Part shown: positions 12,749 through 25,059 of the stretch, one piece after another | Layout of the letters: each line of letters begins with the position of its first letter | Numbering within the stretch: the first letter of the stretch is position 1 | Origin: Gigaspora margarita | Taxonomy: Eukaryota; Glomeromycota; Glomeromycetes; Diversisporales; Gigasporaceae | NCBI GenBank assembly: GCA_009809945.1 | Contig: WTPW01000324.1 | Span: 121,236 to 185,235 of the forward strand | DNA: 64,000 nt | Direction of reading: 5' to 3' | The notes under the pieces: generated by a model | The model's database searches: none | What the model saw: the letters and a program-made list of their open reading frames with translations, nothing else | What the model was told of the DNA's origin: nothing | Position numbers and translations under genes: made by a program

Positions 12749-12851
12749 GGGTGTTTAAAAATTACAGCAGAGATCCCGATGACAGATGGCCCGAAGGGTC
12801 ATCTGCAACATATGATCATCGGGAATCTCTGCTGTAATTTTTAAACTCCCA
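12749..12851. mobile_element. Short MITE, nearly one hairpin
   Basis: The left arm (GTTTAAAAATTACAGCAGAG) and its inverted right partner at about 12817-12848 are nearly identical. The centre has a second small inverted pair (CAGATGGCCC/GGGTCATCTG-like). It lies 87 bp after the preceding MITE. Confidence 0.75.
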
Positions 12852-12863
12852 GGAAACTCATGA

Positions 12864-13022
12864 GTAATACCCTGACTTACGTTGTTCATGCCTACCTTCA
12901 TTATAATTTTCACGTGATTATTTGCGACCGGGAATCTTCCCATGGAAGATTCCCGGTCATGATATGATCTCGTGGGAAATAATAATGAAGGTAGGCATGA
13001 ACAACGTAAGTCAGGGTATTAC
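12864..13022. mobile_element. MITE 159 bp with perfect 42 bp inverted repeats and a perfect internal palindrome
   Basis: Arms 12864-12905 and 12981-13022 are exact reverse complements (GTAATACCCTGACTTACGTT...). The middle holds a second perfect 15 bp inverted pair around CAT (12925-12957). Perfect arms indicate recent movement. Confidence 0.85.
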
Positions 13023-14828
13023 ATAAAATATTTGATTTATTTTATAGACTGATCATAGTAAAGCATTGAATAAAAATAAAATATACTAAGAATCCTAGCT
13101 TTAATTTTATTAACTTTTCTTTAAAAATATTTATTAATGTTCATTTAACAAAAAATTTTATTTAATAATAAAAAAATTTTATTTAATGAAAATTTTTTTT
13201 GAAAATCTTATTTAACAAAATTAATAATTTATTCAATAAACTATTTTATAACGAACTCCGAATATAAAGAACTTTATTTTTAAATTATATAATATATAGT
13301 TCTTTATAAAAGAAACATCATGAGCTTTTAATAAAACATGGTGATTTTCTATAATGAACTTTTTTTTTTCTTTACGAATCTTCAATTCGTTATAGAAAGA
13401 GTCGGTTAATTTTTTTTTTTATGACAATAAAAGTAATGTTAAGTATTATATAAATAATTAAGGAAAATTTCCGTATGAAAATAAAAATCAATTTCGGAAA
13501 TTATTTAAACAATAAAGAATTTAATAGCGATAGGAAATTACGCTTTTGTTATATCGATATAGTATTTTCCAATCCGGAAGATTTACTATAAACTGACCCA
13601 GATTTTGCTAGATGTGCAGCACATAAATGGTACAGTACGCTTTTCTTTCCAATTAGCACCAATAACAATACTGATTTTAATTCTGCCTATACTAAAGAAA
13701 GGTTTTTGGCACAGTTTCTCCTGAACTACAACTGATCCTAACAATTATATTTTAACTCAGTACAATATTGTTAATCAGCTTAGTAATAAAATTTCCTCTG
13801 CACTCCAGTCAAGTTTCTCTGAAATATGATAACATGTGATACTTAGACTGTATTGTCATTATCGTTATTTGTTAAGATGTAAATGAGTGTTTGTAATGTG
13901 TAGTGCAAATATTTAAGCTTTACTTTACAGATATATAATTTATATATCGATACCGATATACTTTAGAAAAATATCGCCAAAATCTTAACTTCCGGATAAT
14001 AAAGAGGATAATAATAACTATTGTTGATGAAATCTTCAAATATAAAGATTTCCCGGGCACATTAAGCACTATAAATGGGGAGTTGTTCAAACCTAAGGTC
14101 TGCCATCTGATGCTAAAAACTGGTCTCATTTATATTGAAAGACTATCTTTCGAAATTATTTCCCTTTTACTTGTTATTTTTAAATACATTATTATCATAA
14201 TATATAATTTACTGATAAACCTCAGAAAAAAGCTTTGGAATTACATGATAAAAATAGTACCGATGCTTGCTTTATTTTATGTAATTTAATACTAAATTAA
14301 ATATATTCGAATCTATTTAGGTGAATTCCAAATGTAGTGAGACTCTATTTCAACATAAAGAATATTCCAACCTACATAGATTCATATAACTGATAACAGA
14401 TAATTATTTAAATTTATAGATGACTGGTTTCTAATAAAAAATGATCTTATAAAGTTTTTTTAATACTATAGGTACCGATTATAAATATTATAAAAATTTG
14501 AATTGGTTTCAAAATTTTCAACCTTTGTTTTGGTGTGTTTCTCGATCCCATTTATTATTATTTTTTTTGAGAAGGTAACTTTTTAATTGTTTTTATTGTT
14601 TTTATTAAGAAACAAACAACTATCATTTGTTTAAACACATTTGTAAAGATAAACATTATTACTGAATATAAACGCAAACAGATTTAAAATTAACTATTAA
14701 ATTTGAATATAAATTATACCAATGACATTGAACCATAGAATAAACAAATATACATTTTCCCAAACCAACACAAATTAAAATTTTATAGTTCGTTATTTCC
14801 AGAGTTCATTATAAAGAGGTTCGTTATA
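13023..14828. other. AT-rich spacer with one short coding-like relic
   Basis: At about 13573-13745 on the plus strand a frame reads like protein (NPEDLL then TDPDFARCAAHKWYSTLF), with the A..W spacing seen in some retrotransposon capsid regions, but it is too short to assign. The rest shows no feature. The small open frames at 13920-14289 overlap on both strands in AT-rich sequence and look like chance. Confidence 0.35.
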
Positions 14829-15062
14829 TGGGTTGAGCCAATAGAAATCAAGCAAATGTTTTTTAATATTTTTTTTAAAAAATTTTAAATAAATATAACT
14901 TAACAAAAAAAAAAAAAAATTTGATAAAAATTAATTATACAAGTTTGTAAAAATTATTTGAAAAAAAAATTTTTTATTAAATTTGGTTAAAGTTATTCTT
15001 GTTAAAGTTATAAAAAATCTTTATTATAAAAAATTTGCTTGATTTCTATTGACTCACCTCCA
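14829..15062. mobile_element. Stowaway-like MITE, copy 2
   Basis: Same family as 4044-4272. The ends TGGGTTGAGCCAATAGAAAT and ATTTCTATTGACTCACCTCC are flanked by TA on both sides (14827-14828, 15063-15064). The interior is A/T fold-back. End divergence from copy 1 is low to moderate. Confidence 0.8.
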
Positions 15063-16199
15063 TATAGAAGCTTCTAAGTTATAAAAGATTGTGGAGTTTT
15101 AAAATATACTCACAAGTTAAATAACGGTAAAATCAACAGTGAAGATCTTCCCAACATAGGCTATAATGAATTTTTTTTTTCTCAACTCGAAGACTTCGAT
15201 ATAAGGTGAGTGAAAGAGTTGTAATCGTTTTATATTATCTACATAGATAATGATTGATAACAGGGGTCGATGAATCATGTGACTATATGTAATCGTTGTT
15301 AAAGCATTCAGTCTGTCCAAATTTCTATAAGAACAAATCAAAATTGCAAAAGTAAACTCGATTACAATATTGTATGTATATTATACGTGTATAGTGCTGT
15401 AAGCCACAAGATTTTAGTAGTCGACCGGCTAAGCCAGCTGACTAAAATATCAGCCGAGTGGCTGGCTAACGGCAGCGGAACTTGAAACATTGGGATGGGT
15501 CATACTGTAATTGAGTTATAACTAGTTATAACTTGCGTATATGCGAATGTCAACCTCGTTTAAGTCCACATCTTTTTTTAGATTGAATAGATAGAAATTT
15601 TCTTCTTCGAATTTGTTATTTTGATTTTATAATTTTTTGAAATGTAATAATTTCATTTTGCTCTTGAAACGGTTCTGATAATTGCTGAAAAACAAATAAA
15701 AAGTTGGTTGATGTTATAATTTAATTTTGATAATGGCAGATACGAACTATTATTATTTAGTTTATATCCGATATTTATCAATATTGATAATGGTATTTTG
15801 TATTAATACGGTCATGTGGCACTTGGGTTCATTCGTTCGACATTTGGGTTTTTGCCGCACTCGCAATTGTAACTTGATATATATATCATACGATTCACTA
15901 GGACAGTTCCACCTGCATAACTACAACCGCTTACTTTCGTAATATTTTGGAAATTTCACATTTTAACCTTATGATTCGGAATTTCGTACTCCTACTATTC
16001 ATGAACTATGTGGTCTTTACACACATTAGCCGGTCGACCATATTTATCGGCTGGCTTAGTTCAGTTGTTTTAACAACAATATGCATGTCCAAATTCTAAT
16101 CGGATGTAATATTATGAATACTTTTTTTTCGTAATTAACGATAATGATTCCTAATTTTATTCTTAAATATTACAAAATAAACTTAGTTTAGATCAAACC
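15063..16199. other. Spacer; one imperfect inverted-repeat pair
   Basis: GTCGACCGGCTAAGCCAGC-like sequence at about 15418-15440 recurs inverted at about 16028-16062. This suggests a decayed ~650 bp inverted-repeat element. No coding sequence is recognised; open frames of 71-74 codons have no motif. Confidence 0.35.
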
Positions 16200-16208
16200 A
16201 ATATAAAT

Positions 16209-16958
16209 ATTATTTTTAATTTGAAATCTACTGAGGGTGTTGATTCCGATGGACAATTTAATCCTAGACGATGTTATGAAAATGGCATAGGCACAGACAA
16301 GAATGAAAAAAAAGGCATTTGTGTGATATTTGAAATATGCTAAGTTGTCAACTCCGTTGAACAATGTTATCTTAGATTCTGCCACAGAAATGGCATAGGC
16401 ACAAACAAGAATGAAAAAAGGCATTTAATAGTATTGAAATCTGCTGAAAGTGGCAATTCCGTTACACAATATAATCTTGGATTCTACTTCAGAAACAGCT
16501 TAAGTATGAAAAAAAGGCATTTAGGTGATATTTGAAATCTGCCGAAGGCGGCAATTCCAATGAACAGGATCATTTCGGATGATCTGTCAATACGGTATAG
16601 GCACAACTATTAAGAAGGAAGGAAAGGCGGTTGAATGGTATTTGAAATATCTTATAGTGGCAATTCAAATATTGTTATAAAAAATGGCATAGGCACAGCC
16701 AAGGATAAAAAAAGGCATTCGTATGGTATTTGCTGAAAGCGTCAACTCCGTCGCACATATAATTTTGGGCTTTGCTATGATGATGGAAGAGGTATTAATA
16801 AGGATGAAAAGAAAGCATTTGAATAGTATTTGAGATTAGCTAAAAATGGTGATTACAAGGGACAATATAAGCTTTGTTCATGTTATCGAGATGGTTATGG
16901 AACGTCGCCTAAACAAGAAAAAGCTAATGAATGGCTACAAAAAAACCAAAAATTATAA
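16209..16958 (+). pseudogene. Sel1-like repeat protein pseudogene, ~7 repeats, C-terminal part
   Basis: Seven consecutive units of about 105-111 bp each encode the Sel1-like pattern (GNS..QYNLG.CY.NGIGT.KNEKKAF). Cores lie near 16250, 16357, 16462, 16560, 16660, 16752 and 16861. The last unit reads DGYGTSPKQEKANEWLQKNQ and ends in TAA at 16956-16958, so the original C-terminus is present. Stops and frame changes fall within most of the units, so the gene is dead. Sel1 repeats are alpha-helical scaffold repeats. In arbuscular mycorrhizal fungi they are often fused to protein kinases, but no kinase domain is visible upstream here. No direct repeat or poly(A) tail suggests retrocopying. Confidence 0.8.
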
Positions 16959-16997
16959 TTTTCAAAAAATAGTTGATTATGAAATTCTTTAATAACT

Positions 16998-17511
16998 GAT
17001 CCGGATAAGATCGCACTATTTTTATATTAGAATTTGGGAAAATTACTATGTTTTTATTATATGCTGAAATATGACAACCATGACTATGGTAATTGATTTT
17101 TCATTAAGTTAATAGCTCAAGTCAATTAATTGAAAGTTGTAGAGCTTATGAGGCGATCTAATGATAGTTAGATCATTCGAATCGGCCCAGTGTATGATGC
17201 GATATCGCTAGAAAACGATTGACCGACTATATAAAATTTCTAGTTTGTTTTACATAGAATTTTATAATCACGTAGTCGGCCTTTTAGCAATATCTCAGCA
17301 TACACTGGGCCAATTTGAATGATCTAACCACCATTATATGTGTTCAGTGAGTTCAATTAATTGACTTGAGCTGTTAACTTAATAAAAAAAAATCACTTAC
17401 CATAGTCACAGTTGTCAGATTTTAGCATATAATAAAAGTTTATATTGTACTTATCCCCAAAATTTACTATTGTCCCAATATGGTAATAGTGCTGATCTTA
17501 TCCGGTCATCA
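16998..17511. mobile_element. Fold-back element, ~515 bp, arms over nearly the full length
   Basis: The ends TGATCCGGATAAGATCGCAC and its inverted partner at 17488-17511 match imperfectly. The internal stretches 17055-17200 and 17290-17440 are also mutually complementary. The whole element could form one long hairpin with its loop near 17245. It begins about 40 bp after the stop of the Sel1 pseudogene. No reading frame. Confidence 0.7.
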
Positions 17512-17555
17512 AGGCATTTATTACTTAGAAACAAGAAGAGATTTTTTAGTAATAA

Positions 17556-17898
17556 TTGTCAGGGATGATACTGAAATTGAATGATGCTAAAATTCATGTG
17601 ATCACACTGATCTTCCACATAAACAAACCTGAGGTGCATTACTAATCATTATAGAACCCTAACTAACCTAACCAACCTAACCTAAAAATTTCACTGTTAG
17701 TATTAGGGTTTGGGTGTAACTGGATTTTAATTTTCCTAGTGGATTTAGGTGCAATATATAAAATCAAACAAAAGCATACCAAACCCTAACCCTAACACTA
17801 ACAGCAGATAGAGCACACCTCAAATTTGTTTATTTGGAAGATCATCATATAATCATGTGAATTTTAGTATCATCCAATTTTAGCATCATCTCTAACAA
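17556..17898. mobile_element. Inverted-repeat element with telomere-like core
   Basis: Arms of about 85 bp (17556-17640 and 17815-17898) match imperfectly. Each arm itself contains a doubled phrase (GATGATACTGAAATTG then ATGATGCTAAAATT). The core between the arms contains CCCTAACTAACCTAACC and CCCTAACCCTAACACTAAC runs on one side and TTAGGG on the other. No coding content. Confidence 0.65.
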
Positions 17899-18788
17899 TA
17901 ATATCAAAAATTATATAATAAGTAATAAGTGAATTTATTTGGATATGTTACCCTTACCTGAATAACTAATCAAATTCTAAGTAATATGTAGCATAGCATA
18001 AGAAAAGTTCAAACATTCGTTTTCAAAGTCATTTATAATTTTTACTATAAACCTTTCTCTTTACCTGTACTTTAACCCTATTTAAGTGTAACCCTACAAA
18101 AACCTAACCCTGCAAAGACCCTAACTTTATAAAAGTTAATTTAGCTGCTTTAATTTACATTGCATCTAATTTTATAAGGCATTTTGTTGTTTTCTTACCT
18201 TTTACAGTTTGAGTTTAGTTTTATTTTGTATTTAGTATTTTTTTTCTTGTCTTTTAGTTTTATTTTTGTATATACATATTTCTAAATCCTCTCTTATATT
18301 AAGTCAAGTAGTATAGTAATTCTATAGTTAAAGATTGCTATATTACAGTTTTGGCAATAAAAAATAGGACCTATAAGTCCTTGTAACTGTGATTACCAAC
18401 TTTTATATCAATTAAATTTTTTTAATGTTATATAAATACTTACTATTCTCTAGTTGTAATCACTTTTTATTCCTTTAAATTATTTTTCTTTTTTACTTTT
18501 CTTTTTTTCTTTTTTCTTTTTTGTTATCTTTTTTTTTCTTCTTTTCTTTCTTGTTACTAATTTATTTTTTGTGCAATTCATTGCCTTTGTTTATTGTTTT
18601 AGTATTATACAAAACCTTTGGAATTATACAAAGCATAATTTACATTATTATCTTTGTATTAGTATATTATTCCAAAAATAATATTTATAAGTAACATTAT
18701 ATAAAACCAATGTTTACATTTTTAAAACTTTTTTATTTATTATTTATTATACAATACTCTATATTATTTCAATATTGCATAATTACAA
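17899..18788. other. AT-rich spacer with a pyrimidine-rich run
   Basis: Nothing is recognised except a T/C-rich stretch at about 18480-18560 and short CCTAACC-type phrases at 18075-18125. No supported gene. Confidence 0.5.
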
Positions 18789-19985
18789 TTCAGCTCATCT
18801 TTAATTAACTTTAGAACAAACTAATATTTTATTTGAATATTCTCATTTTATAGGTTTAATTGGAAAAAATAGCATATTTATTGTTCAGCTGTTTTTGAAA
18901 CTTTGGTTCTATAAAATACTATTGATAAAGTAACTAAAAAAAACAAAAGAACAATCTGGCTTATCTTTAATTTCAGAACAAACCAATATTTTATTTGAAT
19001 ATGCTTATTTTGTAGATTTAATTGAAGAAATAGCATACTCATTGTTCAGCTATTTCTGGAACTTTGGCTCTGTGTAATACTATTGATAAAGTTACTAAAG
19101 AAAACAGAAAAGCACCTTTAACTTCAAAACAAACCAATATTTTATTTGAATATTTTATTTTTGTAGGTTTAATTAGGAAATAGCATACTTATTGTTTAGC
19201 TATTTCTGAAACTTTGGCTCTATATAATACTATTGATAAAGTTACTTTTTTTAACAGAAGGGCAATATGGCTCATTTTTAACTTTAAAACAAACCAATTT
19301 TTTTGAATATTTACATTTTTGTAGGTTTAATTGGGAAAATAGCATATTATTATTTAGCTATTCTGGAACCTCAGCTCTGTATAATACTATTAATTAAGTC
19401 ACTAAAGAAAGAGAACCCCAGATATCCCATACAAAGGTTATTCATTATGCATTTTAGCAAAAACCCTCAAAATTTGAGAAGTATAAAACAGTTTTTAGCA
19501 ATTATATTGGCATCAAGTGGTCTAATTTGAATGAACTTTTTTTTTAAAAATGAAGCTCTTAATGAGACATATCTAAAAAAAAAAGTTTTTTCAATTCTAA
19601 TCACTGGATCAAAATTATTTAACAAAATGTTGTTTGTTCTTTTTAGCAAATTAGATGAAAATTGGCCAAAACCAAGTTATAACCTATATAAGAAATGTCT
19701 GGGGTCCTAAAAAAGCAGAAGAACAATATAACCCATCTTTAACTTTAGAACAAATCAATATTTTATTTGAATATTCTTATTTTTGTGAATTTAATTGAAA
19801 AAATAGCATACTTATTATTTAGCTATTTTTGGAACTTTGTACTATATAATACTATTGATAAAGTTACTAAAGAAAACAAAAGGACAATATGGCTCACCTT
19901 TAACTTTAGAACAAACCAATATTTTATTTGAATATTCTCATTTTTGTGGGTTTAATTAGAAAAATAGTATACTCATGACACTCTA
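18789..19985. repeat. Tandem satellite, ~163 bp unit, about six copies, interrupted
   Basis: Units start near 18789, 18955, 19105, 19268, 19727 and 19890. Each holds the phrases TTTAACTTTAGAACAAACCA, ATAGCATACTTATTGTT, CTTTGGCTC and ATACTATTGATAAAGTTAC. Identity between units is about 80-90% by eye. The array is broken between the fourth and fifth units by the element at 19413-19707. Confidence 0.85.
19413..19707. mobile_element. Inverted-repeat element inserted in the satellite array
   Basis: The left end AACCCCAGATATCCCATAC and the right end TGTCTGGGGTCC form imperfect ~28 bp inverted repeats. The repeat unit it interrupts resumes directly outside on both sides. It is therefore younger than the array. 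No coding content. Confidence 0.65.
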
Positions 19986-20074
19986 GCATTCCCCTAAAAA
20001 AATATAGAATGCAAGTTGAGTAACACAAACAAAATCATTAACTTAAATATTACATAGTAATATTATTTATATTA

Positions 20075-20220
20075 GGGCCATGTCATTAATCATCTAATTA
20101 TTTCTTATTAGAGTCCTACTCCTCTTTCCCCCTCCTTAATATAGATTTGGTTAGGTTTCCTTATATAATTTCAACATTTTTTACCCCTCCCAAAAAATCA
20201 ACTTATTTTTGACACTTCCC
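20075..20220 (-). mobile_element. Harbinger-like MITE (GGGC...TCCC family), copy a
   Basis: This is the inverted orientation of the copies at 23688 and 46029. TTA lies directly outside both ends (20072-20074, 20221-20223). It reads GGGCCATGTCATTAATCA inward from the left. It holds long stretches shared with the other copies (TTCAACATTTTTTACCCC and its complement). No coding content. Confidence 0.8.
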
Positions 20221-20689
20221 TTAGATATAATAAACCTGTACAAATGAATAAATACACTAGATATTAGATAGTTAAGATAAGACAATAAAAATTAAAACCT
20301 TGTTGCTATTTTCAAGATACAGATATATGTGCTAAAACAATAAATTTTTTTATGTTTGAATATGTAATTTTCACTTTATTCAAAATTGACAATTCAAGAT
20401 AATTAAGTTATTACTAATATATAACTTATATGATTATTTTATGCAACTGGACTGCATCTGACAGAAATTCTTTAAATATTATTACTACTTTTTAAATTTA
20501 TAACTATAATGGTATTTATTTTTAGATTGCATTAATTTCAAATAATTCACAAGTAAATTTATTTCTACTCCTATGAAGAAATAATTTAAATTCATATAAA
20601 ATATTTTTGTACATCTTTATTTATGTTTTTATCAACTCACAATGCAACTTTAGTTGCATGTTATTCAATAATAATAGTTGGAAATGGCT

Positions 20690-20956
20690 TACCGTAAATT
20701 CTCAAAATAGCGGACAGGGGCGTTAATTCGAAAATTGCAACCACTAAAAATTTCATGTCTGGTTTCGAAATAATGCCCATGCACGCCCCAAAATAATGCG
20801 CACCCCATTATACATTCATATTGGATCATATTATATTAAATCTAGTTTCAAAAAATTGACCTACATATTCAAAATAACGCCCATGCGCATATTCGAAATA
20901 GCGCGCACGTAGTCAAAATAGTGCACCCCTGCTCACTATTTCGAGAATTTACGGTA
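20690..20956. mobile_element. MITE with ACCGTAAATTCTC ends and internal short repeats
   Basis: Left arm 20690-20723 and right arm about 20922-20956 match imperfectly (TACCGTAAATTCTCAAAATA against TACCGTAAATTCTCGAAATA). The interior repeats a phrase of the type AAAATAGCG-CCC several times in both orientations. No coding content. Confidence 0.75.
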
Positions 20957-22527
20957 TTTAATTTAGCTAGATAAGATAGCAAAATTGTTAAAATAACTTT
21001 ATGATTAGGTAAAAAATATTTTATCAGATCTTTACAGTTTTTTCAAGAATTTGAGAACATAGTAATACATATAGTATTTGTAAAATCATCACCAAACATT
21101 TGATACTAAATTAGTTATTTTAATAATTTATTACAAAATTACTTCATTATTAGCACTATTAACTACCTAATATTTTAGTTAAATATTGGTAATTTTTTTG
21201 CACTAAACTGTTGCAACAATATTGCCAATATTAGCATTTTATTATTACAATAATTGGCATTTATATTTATAACATTAAATTACAATAATAAATGCTAAAA
21301 AATACCTATTTTGCCAAAAATTTTGTATTTAATAGTGTATTATTAGTACTATTAGGTGGCTAATTTTTAGCAAATCAAAATTTGGTACTTTTTTTGTAAA
21401 GATCTAGTTGTTGAAAAATTCTAATCTAGATATTAATTGTCGAGAACAAAGTGACAGACCTTTAGTTTCTCTGCATCATAGTACAAAAGTTACTTTCTTG
21501 ATGCATCACATTAAAATATCAAAAACTTACTTTGCATTTTTATTGTCCAGTCACATGATTTTTAAATCATTTTTAATTGGTCATATGTGGGATTATATGC
21601 AGATCCCACATGTTACCTATCACTACTATTCATATATAGCCTTTATAGCATACTCAATAAAGCAATGTTCTTGGATTCATGAATAAGAATAATAGTTAAG
21701 GTATGGTACTGTACTGTTCTAGCACATTTATATGGAGCCATATTGATGAATTCATAGAGCACATAATAAGAAAGCACTAAGAAGAAGATTCTATTAGTAT
21801 TAAAAAAATGTATATATTTAAATGTTTGTGACAAACATTTGAATAGCAAAAGGTAATTGTATAGGTAATATAGTAAATAATTTATATTATCTTCAAATGT
21901 ATTTAAAGACTTGCACTTTATTTTAACAAAGTTTTCTCAGATTTTGATCTGTCTTTAAAATATAAAAATAAATAAATAAGTTTATAGTAATTAAACTGTA
22001 AACAACTTATAAGTTAAATTCCTACAATAATCTAACTATTGCATCACTTAACAATCAAGTTTTATTTCTGCATAACACTAGGCTTATTACTGTAATTTGC
22101 CCTAACCAATTACTATTTACTCTTACTTATAATTATTCCATTTCTTAAAGATATTATTTGTACTCTTTAAAAATCTCAAAGCACAAACTTAATTACTAAT
22201 CTAAAATGAGTAAGTGGACTAATAGATGTATTGTAAAAGAATCCTAATAGACAATTCAAGAAGCACAAGTATTATTTAAGAAATTGATCCAGAACTAGAA
22301 GTCTTGACTATATAAACAATTTCAAGAAGTCTCAGATAAGAACATTCCTTCAATAGCTAGATATTATTATTATAAGCCACAAACTGGACCTGAAAAAGAA
22401 GAGTGAATTTTTTTATTACCTAGATATTCAGTTTTTTTTAAAATAAGTAACAAAATTTGAAAACTTAGCATTATAAATGAAAAACTATTATCTTAAATTT
22501 CAGTAGAATAATTATGAAATTGATTCC
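20957..22527. other. AT-rich spacer upstream of the transposase relic
   Basis: A weak inverted pair at about 21095-21180 and 21310-21390 may be a worn MITE. A short perfect hairpin (CATATGTGGGAT ... ATCCCACATG) lies at 21581-21611. The 92-codon frame at 21408-21686 has no recognisable content. The transposase N-terminus may start somewhere after 22300. Confidence 0.4.
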
Positions 22528-25020
22528 AATTTTCAACAACTATCAGAACCAACAGGTTTTGACTACTGTTGTTTTAAAAAACTAATAACCAAAAAGCTTG
22601 ATTCAAAGAAAAAATGCTCTTTACCTTATTTGCTTAGATTTTTGCAAGCAAACAATATTAACCTTTTACAAAGAACTGTTTCAAAACATTATTCCAATCT
22701 ATTTCCAAATGCACAACAAGTAAGAAATGTGATGAAAGCTCAAGCTCTATTGTTTATAGCTTAAAAAAACAGCAAGTCAAATAAGTAATAAGATAGAAAA
22801 AAATTAAACTTCTGTAAAATATAATGTATTATTATAAAAAGATGGTAAAACTTTACTTTCAGACACTACTCAAGCACTAATAGTAGAATATAAAAAATAA
22901 AAAAAAGTGATACAAAAATTCATAGTTTTAATCAACAAATAACTAAACTTAAAAAGTGAAAAGAACAATTTAAAAAAGAATTAGAAAAAACAAATATCAA
23001 TTACAATGAAGCAAATTTGTTAAAATCAAAAATCATGAATGTAATTGAATCTGCACAGCTTGGTTCTACTATGCTAACTTCTGCAAAGCAATATCTTTTG
23101 TTAGTACTTACACAACCATGTTGTAGTTGCAATAATAATAGTCCTAAAAATAAAATTTTGAATATAACAATAGTAGGATTTCAGATCAAAAGCACAATAG
23201 AATGTCAACAATATGATACTATTTTTGAACATACAAATGAAACACAAGACATTAATTTAATAAAAGCTGTTGCAGTTTTAGAACTTTCAGGAGAAATATC
23301 TTATAATGCAGTTCAAAATTATGGGATTACAAATCAAATAAGCAGTAAAACATACTATCATTACCAAAAAGTATACTTTGATTTTCTTGTAATTGCTGCT
23401 ACTCCTGTACAGAAGAAGCTCTAAAAAAATGTATTGAACATGCTCTATCACAAGGCAATAAGTTCTAGCTATGGTGTTTAATTGCTTATTTATAAAATAC
23501 AAACCAGGCTAGTAGAGAACTTATATATCAAGAAACACTATCTGGCATGTTATTTTATTTTCAAATATTAAAGTCTATAATTAATTTTGATTTTTTTATT
23601 ATTAGGTTATTTTTATAAACCAATTATTGCATTTCATATAATTAAAAAAACAAGATTTATAAAAGAAAAGAAAACAGGATTTAATAAGGGGAGTGACAAA
23701 AATCAGGTGATATTTTAGGAGGAATGGGGGTAAAAAATGTTGAAATTATATATAGGAACCTGTCCAAATTTATATTAAGGAGGGGGAGGGGGTAAGCCTC
23801 TAATAAAAAATAATCAGGTGATTAATGACACAGCCCTAAAACAATTTATAAAGGAAATTTTAATAAAACCTCAAGACAAATAGAACATGCTATTCTTATT
23901 GAGGTATTAAACAAAATTATACCATTATTAGAAGATGTTAAATTACACTTAGAAATATGCATTGATAGAGATTTAGACTCAAATAAACTCTTGAAATATA
24001 CCTATTGTAACTAAGATTTATGCTAATTTAAAACACTTAACTTGAAATATTAGAAAATCTATATTTAGTAAGTATTATCTTTGAAATATATATATATATA
24101 TTTAGAAATATTAATTATAAATATCTTTTTAGACAAAAAAATGTCTAGTTTCATGCATTTGAAAACTATATAATGCATTGGTTTTGTGGATGTATTTATT
24201 CAGTAGCTTTACAAAAAGCAAAACAATATCTTGATACACTATCTGAAATAGAAACATGAAAAATGCAAATAGAAGTCTTATTAATCATTTGCAAAATAAC
24301 TATTGTTGGCAAATATATGCTAAACAAGATAACCCAGAAATTATTTTACAAGAACCAACTCTTTGTAATTCTTCTAATAAAAGAATTAGTGAATTTCAAG
24401 AACTTCTTGAAACAATTTTTGTCTATTTTATGGTCAAGAAATCGTTATATTCAACAGAACATCACAAAATAAAGCCTTAATAGAGTTAAACTTGTATATT
24501 TAAATAAAAAAATTGATTATTAACAGTCATATACTGCATATCATACAATAGCTATACTATATTACAATAAAGGATATAATTATTTGCTTTTTGGGCTTTA
24601 GGAAATTTATAGTAAAAAGCCTTTTGAAACAGAAGACTTGCTAAATATTAGTATAATAAAAAAAGAGCATTTTGAAAAACAATAGTAGAATGTGAATAAA
24701 ATACAACAATGTAATTAGATATGAGCTGAAAAATATGCTAATGAATACAAGAAGCTAGAGGGCTTTAAGTTTGATGAGGTAAATAATTATTAGTACTAAA
24801 TTGTGAATTTGAAATTTAAATATTTATTTACTATATAATTATATAATATAGAAATTAGTTTACTACAAGGCAATAGCAGAAGAGCAACTTTGCACTAATG
24901 AGTTTTATCCATCCTTTGCTTTATTGATTAAATATTTTGATATAACTGTATGATGTATTTGTTGTACTGCTTTTTCAAAGCATTCCAAAAGTTTGTACTC
25001 ACTATGCTATATATACCAAC
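22528..25020 (+). pseudogene. Transposase-like gene relic of an unassigned DNA transposon
   Basis: Long protein-like stretches share one strand but change frame often. 22528-22761 reads NFQQLSEPTGFDYCCFKKLI and onward for 78 codons. 23017-23424 is 135 codons containing ECQQYDTIFEHTNETQDI and SYNAVQNYGITNQISSKTYY. From 23870 comes YKGNFNKTSRQIEHAILIEV and LEDVKLHLEICIDRDLDSN. Near 24880-25010 there is a Cys-rich end (EEQLCTNEFYPSF, then C.CC..F.KHSKS). The pattern resembles the long Mutator-like transposases that are multicopy in some basal fungi and animals, but no catalytic triad could be placed, so the family is uncertain. A MITE at 23688-23836 interrupts it. Short GT...AG intervals (for example about 24065-24132) look like introns. 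Stops are frequent, so the gene is dead. The helicase relic follows directly on the same strand. Confidence 0.55.
23688..23836 (+). mobile_element. Harbinger-like MITE (GGG...CCC family), copy b, inside the transposase relic
   Basis: TAA is duplicated outside both ends (23685-23687, 23837-23839). The element interrupts the protein-like reading of the transposase relic, which resumes just to the right (YKGNFNKTSRQ). The family is the same as 20075-20220 (inverted) and 46029-46170. The interior includes GGGGGAGGGGG and GAAATTATATATAGG. Confidence 0.85.
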
Positions 25021-25059
25021 ATTTTGGTTAGAAAGAAAGGCTTATAAATTCAGATATAA

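Noticed and set aside
20072-23839. The inverted pair at 20075 and 23836 as terminal repeats of one 3.8 kb transposon
   Set aside because: The right copy lies inside the transposase-like coding relic, which continues beyond it. Each copy has its own 3 bp duplication (TTA, TAA), and a third solo copy exists at 46029. They are separate MITE insertions.
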